NCBI RefSeq assembly: GCF_003056345.1 | Contig: NZ_PYWB01000001.1 | Location: 248,001 to 312,000 of the forward strand | Source: Devosia submarina | Lineage (GTDB): Bacteria; Pseudomonadota; Alphaproteobacteria; Rhizobiales; Devosiaceae | Direction: 5' to 3' | Length of the DNA stretch: 64,000 nucleotides | Part shown: positions 12,634 through 22,488 of the stretch, piece by piece | How the letters are laid out: every line of letters begins with the position of its first letter | How positions within the stretch are numbered: position 1 is the first letter of the stretch | Translations under genes and position numbers: made by a program | Notes under the pieces: model-generated | What the model saw: the letters and a program-made list of their open reading frames with translations, nothing else | Databases searched by the model: none | What the model was told of the DNA's origin: nothing

Positions 12634-13604
12634 TGCTGATGGCTCTTTTTGTGCCGCTGGTTCTCGTTCTGGAGCGGCTCCTTGGCTATTCCCCCCGCCT
12701 TTACGCGCTAGTCGGCCATCCCGTCACCTGGTTTGGCCAAGTGATCAGCTTCCTCGAGCAGCGCCTCAACAAATCAAGCCAATCGCCCCAGCAACAACGC
12801 CGCTCGGGCATTTGCGCTCTCGTCCTGCTTCTCCTCCTTGTCTGTGCAGGCTCCATAATCACGCAACAAATTCTCCGCGCCATCCCCTTCGGCTGGATCG
12901 GGGAAATTCTCCTTGCCACCACCTTCCTGGCTCAAAAGGAACTCGCCCGTGCCGTCCACGCCGTTGCTCAAGCGCTCGAGAAATCCCTTTCGGCAGGCCG
13001 GGAAGCCGTGAGCCATATTGTTGGCCGTGACCCGCAAGCACTTGATCAGGCCGGCGTTTCCCGCGCGGCCATCGAAACCCTCGCTGAAAGCACCAGCGAT
13101 GGCGTCGTGGCGCCGTGGTTCTGGCTGGTTCTCCTGGGGCTGCCTGGCATCGCTCTCTACAAGGCCATCAACACGGCTGATTCGATGATCGGGCACATGA
13201 ACGAGCGCTATCGTCACTATGGCTGGGCAGCAGCAAAGCTCGATGATCTCGTTAATTGGATTCCTGCGCGCGTTTCAGCCGTGCTGATCACCGCCGCCTG
13301 CTTCTTCGTGCCCCACGCAAGTCCCAGCACCGCCTGGGCAACTGCCAAGCGCGATGCACGCAAGCACGCCTCACCCAATTCGGGCTGGCCCGAGGCAGCC
13401 TTCGCCGGCGCGCTGGGCTTCGCCCTTGGCGGGCCGCGCAGCTATGACGGCACCATTGTGGACCTGCCCACCTTCGGCCGAGGTAAATCCGAACTTGCCG
13501 GCAGCGACATCCTGCACGCCCTGGTGCTGTACCGCGCAACGCTGAACGTGCTTCTGGCGCTCAGCATCGCAATAGCGCTCTTGCTGTTTGCAGGCACCGG
13601 CTAG
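12633..13604 (+). CDS. cobD: Adenosylcobinamide-phosphate synthase CobD
   Basis: A 323-residue inner-membrane CobD/CbiB protein that joins an aminopropanol moiety to adenosylcobyric acid. Hallmarks are YALVGHPVTWFGQVI near the N-terminus, ESTSDGVVAPWFW, YKAINTADSMIGH and a C-terminal GRG segment, with four to five hydrophobic helices. It is translationally coupled to cobQ by a one-base overlap. The 3' end overlaps cobU, on the other strand, by 4 bp. Confidence 0.95.
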   Translation: MLMALFVPLVLVLERLLGYSPRLYALVGHPVTWFGQVISFLEQRLNKSSQSPQQQRRSGICALVLLLLLVCAGSIITQQILRAIPFGWIGEILLATTFLAQKELARAVHAVAQALEKSLSAGREAVSHIVGRDPQALDQAGVSRAAIETLAESTSDGVVAPWFWLVLLGLPGIALYKAINTADSMIGHMNERYRHYGWAAAKLDDLVNWIPARVSAVLITAACFFVPHASPSTAWATAKRDARKHASPNSGWPEAAFAGALGFALGGPRSYDGTIVDLPTFGRGKSELAGSDILHALVLYRATLNVLLALSIAIALLLFAGTG

Positions 13605-14158
13605 GCCTTGTGAACCCAGCTTTCCTCTTGTCCAGGCTGCTGCCCCTTGAGCGTCATCGGCAAGCCCGCGGCGACGAAATAAACATCGTCGCAAATTTCG
13701 GCCAGCCGCTGATGCGCAGCACCCGCCAGATCGCGGAAGGTACGCGCCATAGCGTTGTCAGGCACGATGCCGAGCCCGACCTCATTGCTCACCAGCACGA
13801 TCTTGGCGGTTTTCAGCTGCACCAGTGTCGCGCCGAGCTCGCTTACATGCTGGGAGACATCTTCCTCAGCCATCAGCAGATTGGTGATCCACAACGTCAG
13901 GCAATCCACCAGGATCACGTCATGCTTCACCGAGGCAGTGAGCAGGGCGTCCGAAAGCGCCACCGGCTCCTCGATGGTCGCGAACTTTTGTCCACGGCTA
14001 GCCTTGTGGCTGGCCACGCGATCGCGCATTTCACCATCAAGCGCTTCAGCGGTTGCAAGATACGCCGGCTTGCTGCCCGATCGCATCGCCAGTCGCTCGG
14101 CGAACGCGGTCTTGCCGGATCGTGCCCCACCCAGAACCAATACATGTCGTGTCATCAA
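13601..14158 (-). CDS. cobU: Adenosylcobinamide kinase / GDP-cobinamide synthase
   Basis: A 185-residue bifunctional CobU/CobP enzyme that phosphorylates adenosylcobinamide and then transfers GMP from GTP. The P-loop GGARSGKT is at residues 10-17. VDCLTLWITNLL and VSNEVGLGIVP are conserved family segments. It is transcribed opposite to cobBQD and ends within the last 4 bp of cobD. The 199-bp gap to the divergent kinase gene must hold both promoters; no clear motif was seen there. Confidence 0.94.
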   Translation of the reverse strand: MMTRHVLVLGGARSGKTAFAERLAMRSGSKPAYLATAEALDGEMRDRVASHKASRGQKFATIEEPVALSDALLTASVKHDVILVDCLTLWITNLLMAEEDVSQHVSELGATLVQLKTAKIVLVSNEVGLGIVPDNAMARTFRDLAGAAHQRLAEICDDVYFVAAGLPMTLKGQQPGQEESWVHKA

Positions 14159-14357
14159 AGCCTCCCTTTTCCGTCCGCCGCCGCGGCTTCAAGCTCTGTT
14201 TTGCTTATTGGATCGGACATGCAGGCGAGCCATGCAAGAGCCGATCTTGGCAGGTGTTTTTTGTGCCTTATTCTACTTTCGTCTTAGCGGCTTTCGCATT
14301 ATGGTCCGCGCCGAAACCAGACCCTAGAATCCGTTCAGCCTCTCGGAGAATCCTAGC

Positions 14358-15293
14358 GTGACCAGATACTACCTTGGCGTCGACGGCGGCGGAACCAATT
14401 GCCGCGTGCGACTGGCCGATGAGAATCTGCAAACGCTGGCCGAGGTCAAGAACGGCCGCTCCAATTTGCAGATCGATGCTGGCGAGCCGGCATTCAAGGC
14501 CATCAGCGACGGCACGCGCGATGTTTTCCGCGCCGCCGGTATCGATTTCGCTGAAGCGGCCAACACATACGCCTGCTTCGGCATGGCCGGCGGTCGCATG
14601 GATTCGGCCCGTGCCAATTTCGCTGCCCGCCCCTGGCCCTTCGCAGGCGTCAAGGTTTATGACGACATCGATATTGCCCATGCCGGCGCTCTCGGTGGCG
14701 GTGAGGGCGGTGTAATCATCGTCGGCACTGGCTCTGCGGCGATGTCGATCGTCGACGGCAAGCGCTATCAGGCCGGTGGTTGGGGTTTCCAGATCGGCGA
14801 TCAAATGTCCGGGGCGATCCTTGGTCGCGAACTGGCTCGCTATTCCGTGGAGGCCGAGGATGGTCTGGTGGAAGCTTCGCCCTTGACCAAGGCCGTCATC
14901 GCGCAGTTGGGGGGCGACAACCAGGCCGTCATGACCTGGTCCTTTGCGACCGACCTTGGCCTCAAGATCCTCAGCCGTGATGGAACGGAAGGGTGCGATG
15001 ATGCCTTGATCGGCCGCGCTCCAGCAGAATTCGGCCGCCTGATGCCGCTCTTTTTCGAATATTTCGAAAAGGGTGACCCGATCGCCCGAAAGATGATGGA
15101 CATCGAGCTTGGCTATATCGACACCTATGTCCGCTGGTTCAAAGGCCATAATGCCAAAGTCATGGCCATTGTTGGTGGCTTGGGAGAGCGCCTGTTTCCC
15201 ATCCTCCAGCAGCACTATGGCGACTTCGTTGCCCTGCCAAAATTCGAACCGCTCCACGGTGCGGTGATCCTCGCCAAGCAGAACTTCGCTTAA
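14358..15293 (+). CDS. BadF/BcrA-type ATPase, probable amino-sugar kinase
   Basis: A 311-residue member of the BadF/BadG/BcrA/BcrD ASKHA superfamily, which includes N-acetylglucosamine and glucosamine kinases. GVDGGGTNCRVR is the phosphate-1 loop, VGTGSAA with a following GGWGFQIGD is the second, and a C-terminal IVGGLGE closes the nucleotide site. The start is GTG at 14358, after a GGAGA site. It lies 28 bp upstream of zwf on the same strand, which suggests a carbohydrate kinase feeding hexose phosphate metabolism. The substrate is inference; glucosamine or GlcNAc is most likely. Confidence 0.8.
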   Translation: MTRYYLGVDGGGTNCRVRLADENLQTLAEVKNGRSNLQIDAGEPAFKAISDGTRDVFRAAGIDFAEAANTYACFGMAGGRMDSARANFAARPWPFAGVKVYDDIDIAHAGALGGGEGGVIIVGTGSAAMSIVDGKRYQAGGWGFQIGDQMSGAILGRELARYSVEAEDGLVEASPLTKAVIAQLGGDNQAVMTWSFATDLGLKILSRDGTEGCDDALIGRAPAEFGRLMPLFFEYFEKGDPIARKMMDIELGYIDTYVRWFKGHNAKVMAIVGGLGERLFPILQQHYGDFVALPKFEPLHGAVILAKQNFA

Positions 15294-15321
15294 AAGACGC
15301 GTCAAACCAAGGACTAGCCCA

Positions 15322-16803
15322 GTGTCCAGCCGTATTATTCCTGTTCAGCCTTTCGATTATGTGGTGTTCGGCGCCACGGGCGATCTGACCAAGCGCAAGC
15401 TGATCCCGGCCTTGTACCACCGTTTCAAGGATGGCCAGTTCGACGAGAAGAGCCGCATCATCGGCGTGTCGCGTTCCAAGCTCTCCGACGCGGAATTCCA
15501 GTCCGCTGCGCGCGATGCGATTACGCAGTTCGTGGAGAAGGACTATCAGGACCAGGACGTCATTGAGCGGTTTGTGAAGATTTGCTCCTACGTTCCGGTG
15601 GACGTCAGCAAGCCGGAAGACGCCGGTGATCTCGGCAAGGCGCTGCGCGAGGACCCCAAGATCGTGCGCGCCTTCTATCTGGCGGTTGCGCCTGATCTGT
15701 TCGAGCCGATTGCTGAATATCTCCAGAGAAACAAGCTTTACCGCCGCGATGCTCGTGTGGTGATTGAGAAGCCACTCGGCCACGATCTTGAGTCTTCGAT
15801 GGAAATCAACGATGGCGTTGCCAAGATTTTCAAGGAAGATCAGGTCTACCGCATCGATCATTATCTCGGCAAGGAAACGGTCCAGAACCTTCTGGCCCTC
15901 CGCTTCGCCAACGCGCTGTTCGAGCCCATCTGGAACTCAGCCCATATCGACCACGTCCAGCTGACCGTGGCTGAGAGCGTGGGCGCCGGCACGCGCGGCT
16001 ATTACGATGAATCTGGCGCCCTTCGCGACATGATCCAGAACCACATGCTGCAGCTGCTCTGCCTTGTGGCCATGGAACCACCGGCTTCTGATGACGCCAA
16101 TGCTTTGCGCGATGAAAAGCTCAAGGTGCTGCGCGCTCTCAAGCCGATCGTCAACGGCGATGTCGCCAAGAACACCGTGCGCGGCCAGTACAAGGGCGTG
16201 AAATCCGAAACGACGTCTGTGGCCGGCTATCAGGAAGAGCTCCCCGAAGACAAGAAGGGCAGCCGGACCGAGACTTTCGTTGCCCTCAAGGCCGAAGTCG
16301 AAAACTGGCGTTGGGCTGGCGTGCCATTCTATTTCCGCACCGGCAAGCGCATGGCCAGCCGCGTTTCGGAAATCTGCATCCAATTCAAGCCCATCCCGCA
16401 CTCGATCTTTGATCACGCCGAAGGCGCCGCCAAGGCCAACAAGCTCATCATCCGCCTGCAGCCGGATGAAGGCGTCAAGCTCATGATGATGATCAAGGAC
16501 CCAGGTCCCGGCGGCATGCGCCTGCGCGAAGTGCCGCTGAATCTGAGCTTTGCCCAGACCTTCACGGAGCGTACTCCTGAGGCCTATGAGCGCCTGTTGC
16601 TGGACGTGATCCGCGGCAACCAGACCCTCTTCATGCGGCGCGACGAACTCGAAGCCGCATGGCAATGGGTCGATCCGATCCGCGAGGCGTGGGACCGTTC
16701 GACCGAGCCGCCGCAATCCTATGTTGCTGGCACCTGGGGCCCGAGTGGCGCCATTGCCCTTATCGAGCGCGACGGCCGCACCTGGTATGAGGACGATATC
16801 TGA
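15322..16803 (+). CDS. zwf: Glucose-6-phosphate 1-dehydrogenase
   Basis: A 493-residue enzyme oxidising glucose 6-phosphate to 6-phosphogluconolactone with NAD(P)+. The nucleotide site is FGATGDLTKRKLIPAL near residues 13-28, and the catalytic signature RIDHYLGKE is at 177-185. The start is GTG at 15322. The stop overlaps the pgl start by one base (TGATG), marking a coupled zwf-pgl-edd block for the upper Entner-Doudoroff pathway. Confidence 0.97.
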   Translation: MSSRIIPVQPFDYVVFGATGDLTKRKLIPALYHRFKDGQFDEKSRIIGVSRSKLSDAEFQSAARDAITQFVEKDYQDQDVIERFVKICSYVPVDVSKPEDAGDLGKALREDPKIVRAFYLAVAPDLFEPIAEYLQRNKLYRRDARVVIEKPLGHDLESSMEINDGVAKIFKEDQVYRIDHYLGKETVQNLLALRFANALFEPIWNSAHIDHVQLTVAESVGAGTRGYYDESGALRDMIQNHMLQLLCLVAMEPPASDDANALRDEKLKVLRALKPIVNGDVAKNTVRGQYKGVKSETTSVAGYQEELPEDKKGSRTETFVALKAEVENWRWAGVPFYFRTGKRMASRVSEICIQFKPIPHSIFDHAEGAAKANKLIIRLQPDEGVKLMMMIKDPGPGGMRLREVPLNLSFAQTFTERTPEAYERLLLDVIRGNQTLFMRRDELEAAWQWVDPIREAWDRSTEPPQSYVAGTWGPSGAIALIERDGRTWYEDDI

Positions 16804-17498
16804 TGTCCATCGAACGCCGCTCATTTGCTGACAAAGCCACTCTGGCTAAGGAACTGGCTGAGGCTGTTGCCGACCGGATTCGCGCAGCCATCGAGACGCG
16901 CGGGGTTGCAGCCATCGCGGTGAGCGGTGGTTCCACGCCCGCCCGGTTCTTCCAGGCGCTAGGCAAGACCAAGGACATCGATTGGTCCAAGGTCATGGTC
17001 ACCCTTGTTGATGAGCGCTGGGTGGACGAAACCAACGACCGCTCCAATGCCCTCTTGGTTAACGAACGGATGCTGCAGGGGCCGGCGGCGACAGCCCGGT
17101 TCTTCCCGCTTTATTCCGGCGGCGACGAACCGAACGAAGAGCAAATTGCCAAGACCAATGCCTTGCTGGCGCAACTCCCCGAGCAGTTCGCAGCAGTCGT
17201 CCTCGGCATGGGCAGCGATGGGCATACAGCGTCGTTCTTTCCTGGCGGCGACACGCTCGAGCAGGCTTTGAACGAAGCAGGTCCAACCGTCTCTATCCGC
17301 GCGCCCGGCGCCGGGGAGCCCCGCATCACCTTTACCCTTCCGCGCCTCCTCCAGGCGGATGGGCTGTACCTTCATATTGAAGGGGAGGAAAAGGCCGCCG
17401 TTCTCGACACGGCTTTGGGCGAGGGTCCCGTTGAGGACATGCCCATTCGTGCCGTCTTGCGGTCCGGCCATGCTGTAAACGTCTACTGGTGCCCATAG
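16803..17498 (+). CDS. pgl: 6-phosphogluconolactonase
   Basis: A 231-residue DevB-type lactonase hydrolysing 6-phosphogluconolactone to 6-phosphogluconate. AIAVSGGSTPARFFQAL, VTLVDERWV and VLGMGSDGHTASFFPG are the conserved sugar-isomerase-fold motifs. It starts within the zwf stop codon and precedes edd by 66 bp. Confidence 0.96.
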   Translation: MSIERRSFADKATLAKELAEAVADRIRAAIETRGVAAIAVSGGSTPARFFQALGKTKDIDWSKVMVTLVDERWVDETNDRSNALLVNERMLQGPAATARFFPLYSGGDEPNEEQIAKTNALLAQLPEQFAAVVLGMGSDGHTASFFPGGDTLEQALNEAGPTVSIRAPGAGEPRITFTLPRLLQADGLYLHIEGEEKAAVLDTALGEGPVEDMPIRAVLRSGHAVNVYWCP

Positions 17499-17564
17499 TC
17501 CCCTCAGCGATCCCCAATCGACCGCTCTGGCCACTACGCGGCTCCGTCTTGAAGGAGCTCGACC

Positions 17565-19379
17565 ATGTCTGTCCGTCAGGCCATCCAGGATGTCACCGAC
17601 CGTATCGCTGCGCGCAGCCGCGATAGCCGCCGGGACTATCTGAACCGCCTCGATGCCGCCCGCGAAGCCGGCGTAAACCGCGCCGTTCTGTCCTGCGGCA
17701 ACCTTGCCCACGCCTTCGCCGCCTGCTCGCCGTCTGAAAAGGCAGCGCTTGCTGGCAATAAAACGCTGAATTTGGGGATTGTCACCAGCTACAACGACAT
17801 GCTGAGCGCCCATCAGCCCTATCAGTTCTACCCGGACATCATCAAGGAAGCCGCTCGCTCCATTGGCGCGACGGCCCAGGTGGCCGGGGGCGTTCCTGCC
17901 ATGTGCGATGGCGTGACCCAGGGTCAGCCGGGCATGGACCTCTCGCTGTTCTCGCGCGACGTCATCGCCATGTCGACAGCCATCGCCCTGAGCCACAACA
18001 TGTTTGATGCCGCTGTGTATCTCGGCATCTGCGACAAGATCGTCCCCGGCCTTTTGATCGGTGCGCTCACGTTCGGGCATCTGCCGGCCGTGTTCATTCC
18101 TGCTGGTCCCATGCCGTCCGGCATCCCGAATGATGAAAAGAGCAAGGTTCGCCAGCTCTACATGGAAGGCAAGGTTGGCCGGGCCGAACTTCTGGAGGCC
18201 GAATCCAAGTCCTACCATTCGGCCGGAACCTGCACCTTCTATGGCACGGCCAACTCCAACCAGATGCTGATGGAGATCATGGGGCTCCATCTCCCGGGCG
18301 CCAGCTTCGTCAACCCCGGCACGCCCCTGCGCGACGCGCTCACCAAGGAAGCAACGGTCCGCGCCCTGTCGCTGACGGCGTTGGGCAATGATTACACGCC
18401 TGTAGGCCATGTCATTGATGAAAAGGCCATCGTCAACGGCCTGGTTGGTCTGCATGCCACTGGCGGCTCCACCAACCACACCATGCATCTGATTGCCATC
18501 GCCGCCGCTGCTGGCCTGCAGGTCACCTGGGACGACATGAGCGATCTCAGCGATGCCACCCCGCTGCTGGCGCGCGTTTATCCCAATGGTGTGGCCGACG
18601 TGAACCACTTTCGTGCCGCGGGCGGGATGGGCTTCCTGATTGGGGAATTGCTCGAAAGCGGGCACCTCCACGAGGACGTCAAGACGGTCTGGGGCAGTGG
18701 GCTTTCGGGCTACAAGGTGGAAGCCAAGCTGATTGAGGACAAGCTGACCTTTGAGGCTGCGCCCAAGGAATCCGCGCTCCCTAAGGTTTTGACCAAGGTC
18801 GCGATGCCATTCCAGCAGAGCGGTGGCCTTAAGCTGCTGACCGGCAATCTGGGCCGCTCGGTGATCAAGGTCTCGGCCGTCAAGCCCGAGCACCGCGTGG
18901 TCGAAGCTCCCGCTCGGGTGTTCCACGGCCAGGAAGGGCTGCAGGCGGCGTTCAAGGCAGGCGAGCTGACCGGCGACATGATTGCAGTGGTACGCTTCTC
19001 GGGTCCGCGCGCGCTGGGCATGCCGGAACTGCATAAGCTGACGCCATCGCTTGGCATTTTGCAGGATCGTGGCTTCAAGGTTGCGCTGCTGACCGATGGC
19101 CGGATGTCGGGTGCTTCGGGCAAGGTACCCGCAGCGATCCACATGACGCCGGAAGCCGTCGATGGCGGGCCGATCAGCAAGATCCGCGATGGCGACATGA
19201 TCCGGCTCGACGCCAATGAAGGCACGCTGACGTTCCTCGGCGACGAGAAGGAGTTCTTCTCCCGCACCCCGGCCACTGAAGATTTGCGCCCGCAGCATTT
19301 CGGCATGGGGCGCGAACTTTTTGCCGGCATGCGCAGCCTTGTGGGTGTTGCTGATCGGGGTGCCAGCGTCTTTCAATAG
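17565..19379 (+). CDS. edd: Phosphogluconate dehydratase
   Basis: A 604-residue IlvD/Edd-family iron-sulfur dehydratase converting 6-phosphogluconate to KDPG. Cluster Cys candidates are in [11 protein letters not shown] and in the [14 protein letters not shown] segment; [11 protein letters not shown] marks the C-terminal substrate domain. A GAAGGAG site precedes the ATG. The aldolase gene eda is not next to it. The last 7 bp overlap a convergent phosphoesterase gene. Confidence 0.96.
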   Translation: MSVRQAIQDVTDRIAARSRDSRRDYLNRLDAAREAGVNRAVLSCGNLAHAFAACSPSEKAALAGNKTLNLGIVTSYNDMLSAHQPYQFYPDIIKEAARSIGATAQVAGGVPAMCDGVTQGQPGMDLSLFSRDVIAMSTAIALSHNMFDAAVYLGICDKIVPGLLIGALTFGHLPAVFIPAGPMPSGIPNDEKSKVRQLYMEGKVGRAELLEAESKSYHSAGTCTFYGTANSNQMLMEIMGLHLPGASFVNPGTPLRDALTKEATVRALSLTALGNDYTPVGHVIDEKAIVNGLVGLHATGGSTNHTMHLIAIAAAAGLQVTWDDMSDLSDATPLLARVYPNGVADVNHFRAAGGMGFLIGELLESGHLHEDVKTVWGSGLSGYKVEAKLIEDKLTFEAAPKESALPKVLTKVAMPFQQSGGLKLLTGNLGRSVIKVSAVKPEHRVVEAPARVFHGQEGLQAAFKAGELTGDMIAVVRFSGPRALGMPELHKLTPSLGILQDRGFKVALLTDGRMSGASGKVPAAIHMTPEAVDGGPISKIRDGDMIRLDANEGTLTFLGDEKEFFSRTPATEDLRPQHFGMGRELFAGMRSLVGVADRGASVFQ

Positions 19380-19876
19380 GCGCGCTTCTTTGGCCGTACC
19401 GTGACTTCCTCCAGCCGCCTTGGCTGGAGGCCCTGCGGGTCGACGCCGACATCGAACTGGCGCGGCTGCGGTGATAGCCGGCCATGCGAATGGCCATGGA
19501 GGTTGATGGACCTCTTGCCCATCTGGTTCCAGGTGCGGAATGGATAGTGGCACATGATGTAGAGCTGCCCGTCGACGACGAGCTCTGCATAATGCTGCAT
19601 GCTCGCCCAGCCCTTGACGGCGAGGGTCGCTGGCGGGTCATTGTTGCCGATGATGAGGTGCTTGGTGCCGTTGAGTTGGCTTAGTAGCGCCTCGACCTGC
19701 TCCTGCGTGCCGCGCGCGAAATCACCCAAATGCCATATCTCGTCATCGGGCCCAACGATGCTGTTCCAGTTGGCGATCAGCGCCGCATCGTGTTCGACCA
19801 TGTTTGCGAAGGGGCGCCGATCGATGCGCAGGACGCGCGGGTCGGCAAAGTGGGTGTCGCTGGTAAAAAAGAGCAT
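19373..19876 (-). CDS. Metallophosphoesterase family protein
   Basis: A 167-residue calcineurin-like phosphoesterase. The metal-binding blocks are in order: SDTHFAD (residues 6-12), WHLGDFARG near 48-56, IIGNND near 75-80, and HGHSHG near 126-131. Small proteins of this type act on phosphodiesters or phosphomonoesters; the substrate cannot be read from the sequence. It lies 6 bp downstream of mutL on the same strand and overlaps edd by 7 bp tail to tail. Confidence 0.85.
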   Translation of the reverse strand: MLFFTSDTHFADPRVLRIDRRPFANMVEHDAALIANWNSIVGPDDEIWHLGDFARGTQEQVEALLSQLNGTKHLIIGNNDPPATLAVKGWASMQHYAELVVDGQLYIMCHYPFRTWNQMGKRSINLHGHSHGRLSPQPRQFDVGVDPQGLQPRRLEEVTVRPKKRAY

Positions 19877-19882
19877 GGCGGC

Positions 19883-21709
19883 TTAACGGCTGCGCCCGAA
19901 CAAGCGTTCAATGTCCTTTTTCTTGAGCTCTACGTAGGTGGGCCGTCCATGAATGCACTGGCCGGAATGAGGCGTCGCCTCCATGTCGCGCAGCAGGGCA
20001 TTCATTTCATCGACCCGCAGGCGCCGGCCGGATCGCACCGAGCCGTGGCAGGCCATGCGGGCGATGATCGCTTCCATCCTGTCGCTGAGCGCGGCAGTCG
20101 AATCCCATTCGGCAAGGCCATCCGCCAGATCGCGGACGAGACCCTCGACATCACTATTGCCCAGGAGGGCAGGGGTCTCGCGCACGGCGATGGCCCTCGG
20201 ACCAAAACGTTCCAGATAAAGCCCGAACCTCTCCAGCTCGTCGGCCGCTTCTTCGAGCCGACTGCAGTCTTCTTCGGGTAATTCGACAACAAGCGGGATC
20301 AGCTGCGCTTGGCTCGGCACCGGTCCGGATGCCAGTTGCGCCTTGAAGCGCTCATAAACCAGCCGCTCATGAGCGGCATGCTGATCGACCAGCAGGAGGC
20401 CCTCGCCGTTCTGCGCGATGATGAAATTGTCGAACATCTGTGCACGGGCGGTGCCGAGCGGAAAGTCCACCACTTGCGGTGCAGGCTCGATCTCGATCCG
20501 GGCACTGGGTTCGTTGAAGCCGGCAAGGTTTGCAGGCTCGCGATAATCCGGTGCGAAAGGATTGCTTTGGCGCAGACTGGATGGACGATCAAAGCCGGCA
20601 AATCGGCCGTCTGCCTCTGCTGCAGCATAAGCTGGTGTCGGTGTGGCCGGAGCGGGGTAAGCGGGGGCAGTGAACGCGCCCAGCACGTCTTCAGCCACAG
20701 TCGTCGAGGCCTTGAACCCGGCGGCGGTCAGCGCTTCACCGATGGCGCGGATCACGGCACCCCGCACCGCGCCCGCATCGCGGAAGCGTAGTTCGGCCTT
20801 GGCGGGGTGAACGTTGACGTCGACCTCGGCGGGGTCGATCGCAAGATAAAGCGCCACAACTGGGAAACGGTCGCGGAAGGTGAAATCGGCATAGGCGGCG
20901 CGGATGGCTCCGACCAGCACCTTGTCCCGAACGGAGCGACCATTGACGAAGTAGAACTGCGACAGCGAATTGGCGCGCGTAAAGGTCGGCAGGCCCGCAA
21001 GGCCCGCTACGGTGACCCCATGGCGTTCGCTGGCAAGAGCTACTGCGTTCTTGGCGAAATCATCGCCGATCACCTGCGCAAGCCGGGCTTCGAGCGCACC
21101 CGAACCGGTCACGGCAGGCCAGTTGCTGGCCGAACGGTCGGAGCCCTGAAGCACGAAATGAACCGATGGATTGGCCATGGCGAGGCGCTTGAGCACATCG
21201 GTAATCGCCGCTGCTTCGGCGCGGTCGCTCTTGAGGAATTTGAGCCGGGCAGGCACCTTGGCGAAGAGGTTCTTGACCTCGACAATGGTGCCCCGATTCA
21301 TCGCCTGGGGCACGGGGCCAGCGCGCACGCCGTTGCGCACCTCGAGCCGCAGTCCGCTCTCGGCATTTGCCGTGCGTGAGCAGACCGACAGTTCCGCCAC
21401 CGAGCCAATGGAAGCCAGCGCTTCGCCCCGGAACCCAAGGGTGCGGATATCATCAAGCTCGTCTTCGCTGAGTTTAGAGGTGGCGTGTCGCTCGACTGAC
21501 AGAACGAGGTCCTGCCGGTCCATGCCATGTCCATCGTCCTCGATCCGCATCAGCGTCTTGCCACCGCCCCCCGTGGTGACGACGATCCGGCGCGCACCAG
21601 CGTCGATGCTGTTTTCCACCAGCTCCTTGATCACGCTCGCAGGCCGCTCCACCACTTCGCCGGCGGCAATGCGGTTGATCAGATCCTCGGGCAGCTGGCG
21701 AATGGGCAA
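19883..21709 (-). CDS. mutL: DNA mismatch repair endonuclease MutL
   Basis: A 608-residue MutL. The GHKL ATPase motifs ELVENSIDAGA, DDGHGM and GFRGEAL are in the N-terminal half. The C-terminal domain has the endonuclease metal motif DQHAAHERLVYE (442-453) plus ACHGSVRSG and CIHGRP, so it is the nicking type rather than the E. coli type. The start is chosen at TTG 21709 because AAGGAG lies 8 bases upstream and LPIRQLPEDLINRIAAGEVVERP is the conserved N-terminus. A longer frame to 21811 adds residues unlike MutL. Residues about 330-400 form a low-complexity linker. Confidence 0.94.
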   Translation of the reverse strand: MPIRQLPEDLINRIAAGEVVERPASVIKELVENSIDAGARRIVVTTGGGGKTLMRIEDDGHGMDRQDLVLSVERHATSKLSEDELDDIRTLGFRGEALASIGSVAELSVCSRTANAESGLRLEVRNGVRAGPVPQAMNRGTIVEVKNLFAKVPARLKFLKSDRAEAAAITDVLKRLAMANPSVHFVLQGSDRSASNWPAVTGSGALEARLAQVIGDDFAKNAVALASERHGVTVAGLAGLPTFTRANSLSQFYFVNGRSVRDKVLVGAIRAAYADFTFRDRFPVVALYLAIDPAEVDVNVHPAKAELRFRDAGAVRGAVIRAIGEALTAAGFKASTTVAEDVLGAFTAPAYPAPATPTPAYAAAEADGRFAGFDRPSSLRQSNPFAPDYREPANLAGFNEPSARIEIEPAPQVVDFPLGTARAQMFDNFIIAQNGEGLLLVDQHAAHERLVYERFKAQLASGPVPSQAQLIPLVVELPEEDCSRLEEAADELERFGLYLERFGPRAIAVRETPALLGNSDVEGLVRDLADGLAEWDSTAALSDRMEAIIARMACHGSVRSGRRLRVDEMNALLRDMEATPHSGQCIHGRPTYVELKKKDIERLFGRSR

Positions 21710-21821
21710 AAATGATTCTCCTTGGGCGCAGTATAGGGGAGGGCAGCGATGCTGCCGACCGGGATTGTGCGCATAGGCGTGCCGAAGCGCCGCCTCGAGT
21801 GCGGTGATCAACAGCGTTGAT

Positions 21822-21876
21822 GTGGCGAGGCCCTGCCTCGGAGGTAGTTTAGTGTAGTGAGACAGAGCCTCGCCAC
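21822..21876. repeat. Perfect 10-bp inverted repeat upstream of mutL
   Basis: GTGGCGAGGC (21822-21831) and GCCTCGCCAC (21867-21876) are perfect inverted repeats separated by 35 bp. They lie in the 779-bp gap between mutL and tadA. I see no gene in the gap; the role of the repeat is unknown. Confidence 0.6.
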
Positions 21877-22122
21877 ATCAGATGGGATTTTAGGCTGATC
21901 CCGGCGCGACTCTGGACGAGAGGCGTCAATAGCCCCCACAATCACTTCCGCCGTCCTACGGGGATCGCGACATCCCCGCCCCATCTGCCCCTTCACAAGC
22001 CGGTTCGCGCGACCCGCTGGTTCGTGAAGGCAGTAAGGGGAGATTAGCGCAAGGGAATGGTGGGGGGAGAAGGGGAACATCTATGGTGTGAGTGCCTGGG
22101 CGCTAGACGTGCCAAACACGCG

Positions 22123-22246
22123 ATGTCATCCCGGACTTGATCCGGGATCCATCCTGAGATGGTCAGTGAGTTGGTGGGGCGCTTGAGCCACCTTGCGGCT
22201 GGGGTGGGATCTCGGGCTGGGCCCCGGGTCGAACCCGGGGTGACAT
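22123..22246. repeat. Inverted pair of REP-like palindromes (family B)
   Basis: ATGTCATCCCGGACTTGATC (22123 onward, closing with CGGGATCC) and a reversed counterpart with GCCCCGGGTCGAACCCGGGG ending in TGACAT at 22246 face each other about 70 bp apart. This is the usual mirrored pair of alphaproteobacterial REP elements. Confidence 0.75.
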
Positions 22247-22310
22247 CGGGGGTGGGCTGGGATGGTGCCACTGCAGGCGCATCTTTTGCCGAGCTGCGTG
22301 GATGCTCAGT

Positions 22311-22343
22311 AGCCTCATGGCGAGCCTGTCGAACCATGGAGCG
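22311..22343. repeat. REP-like repeat, family C
   Basis: Carries the CCTCATGGCGAGCCTGTCGA core shared with the copies in cobN and near 27560 and 30781. It lies in the mutL-tadA gap. Confidence 0.65.
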
Positions 22344-22488
22344 CCGCACCTAAACCTCCACTCGCCCGGCCTATTGGTTCGATGGGATCACCACGTAACC
22401 TCGGCATCGGCGCTCTGCGGAGTTAGCGGCGGTTTGCAGCCGGGGGCTTATCGCCTATAGCTCGGGAAAGCCTTTTAAACGGTGCCCG

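Noticed and set aside
14211-14250. Second cobalamin riboswitch between cobU and the BadF-type kinase gene
   Set aside because: Only a 6-bp GATCGG/CCGATC stem was found, with none of the B12 aptamer core blocks.
21710-22488. Possible mobile element or small gene in the 779-bp mutL-tadA gap
   Set aside because: Only REP-like palindromes and one inverted repeat were found; no transposase remnant, target duplication or protein-like ORF.
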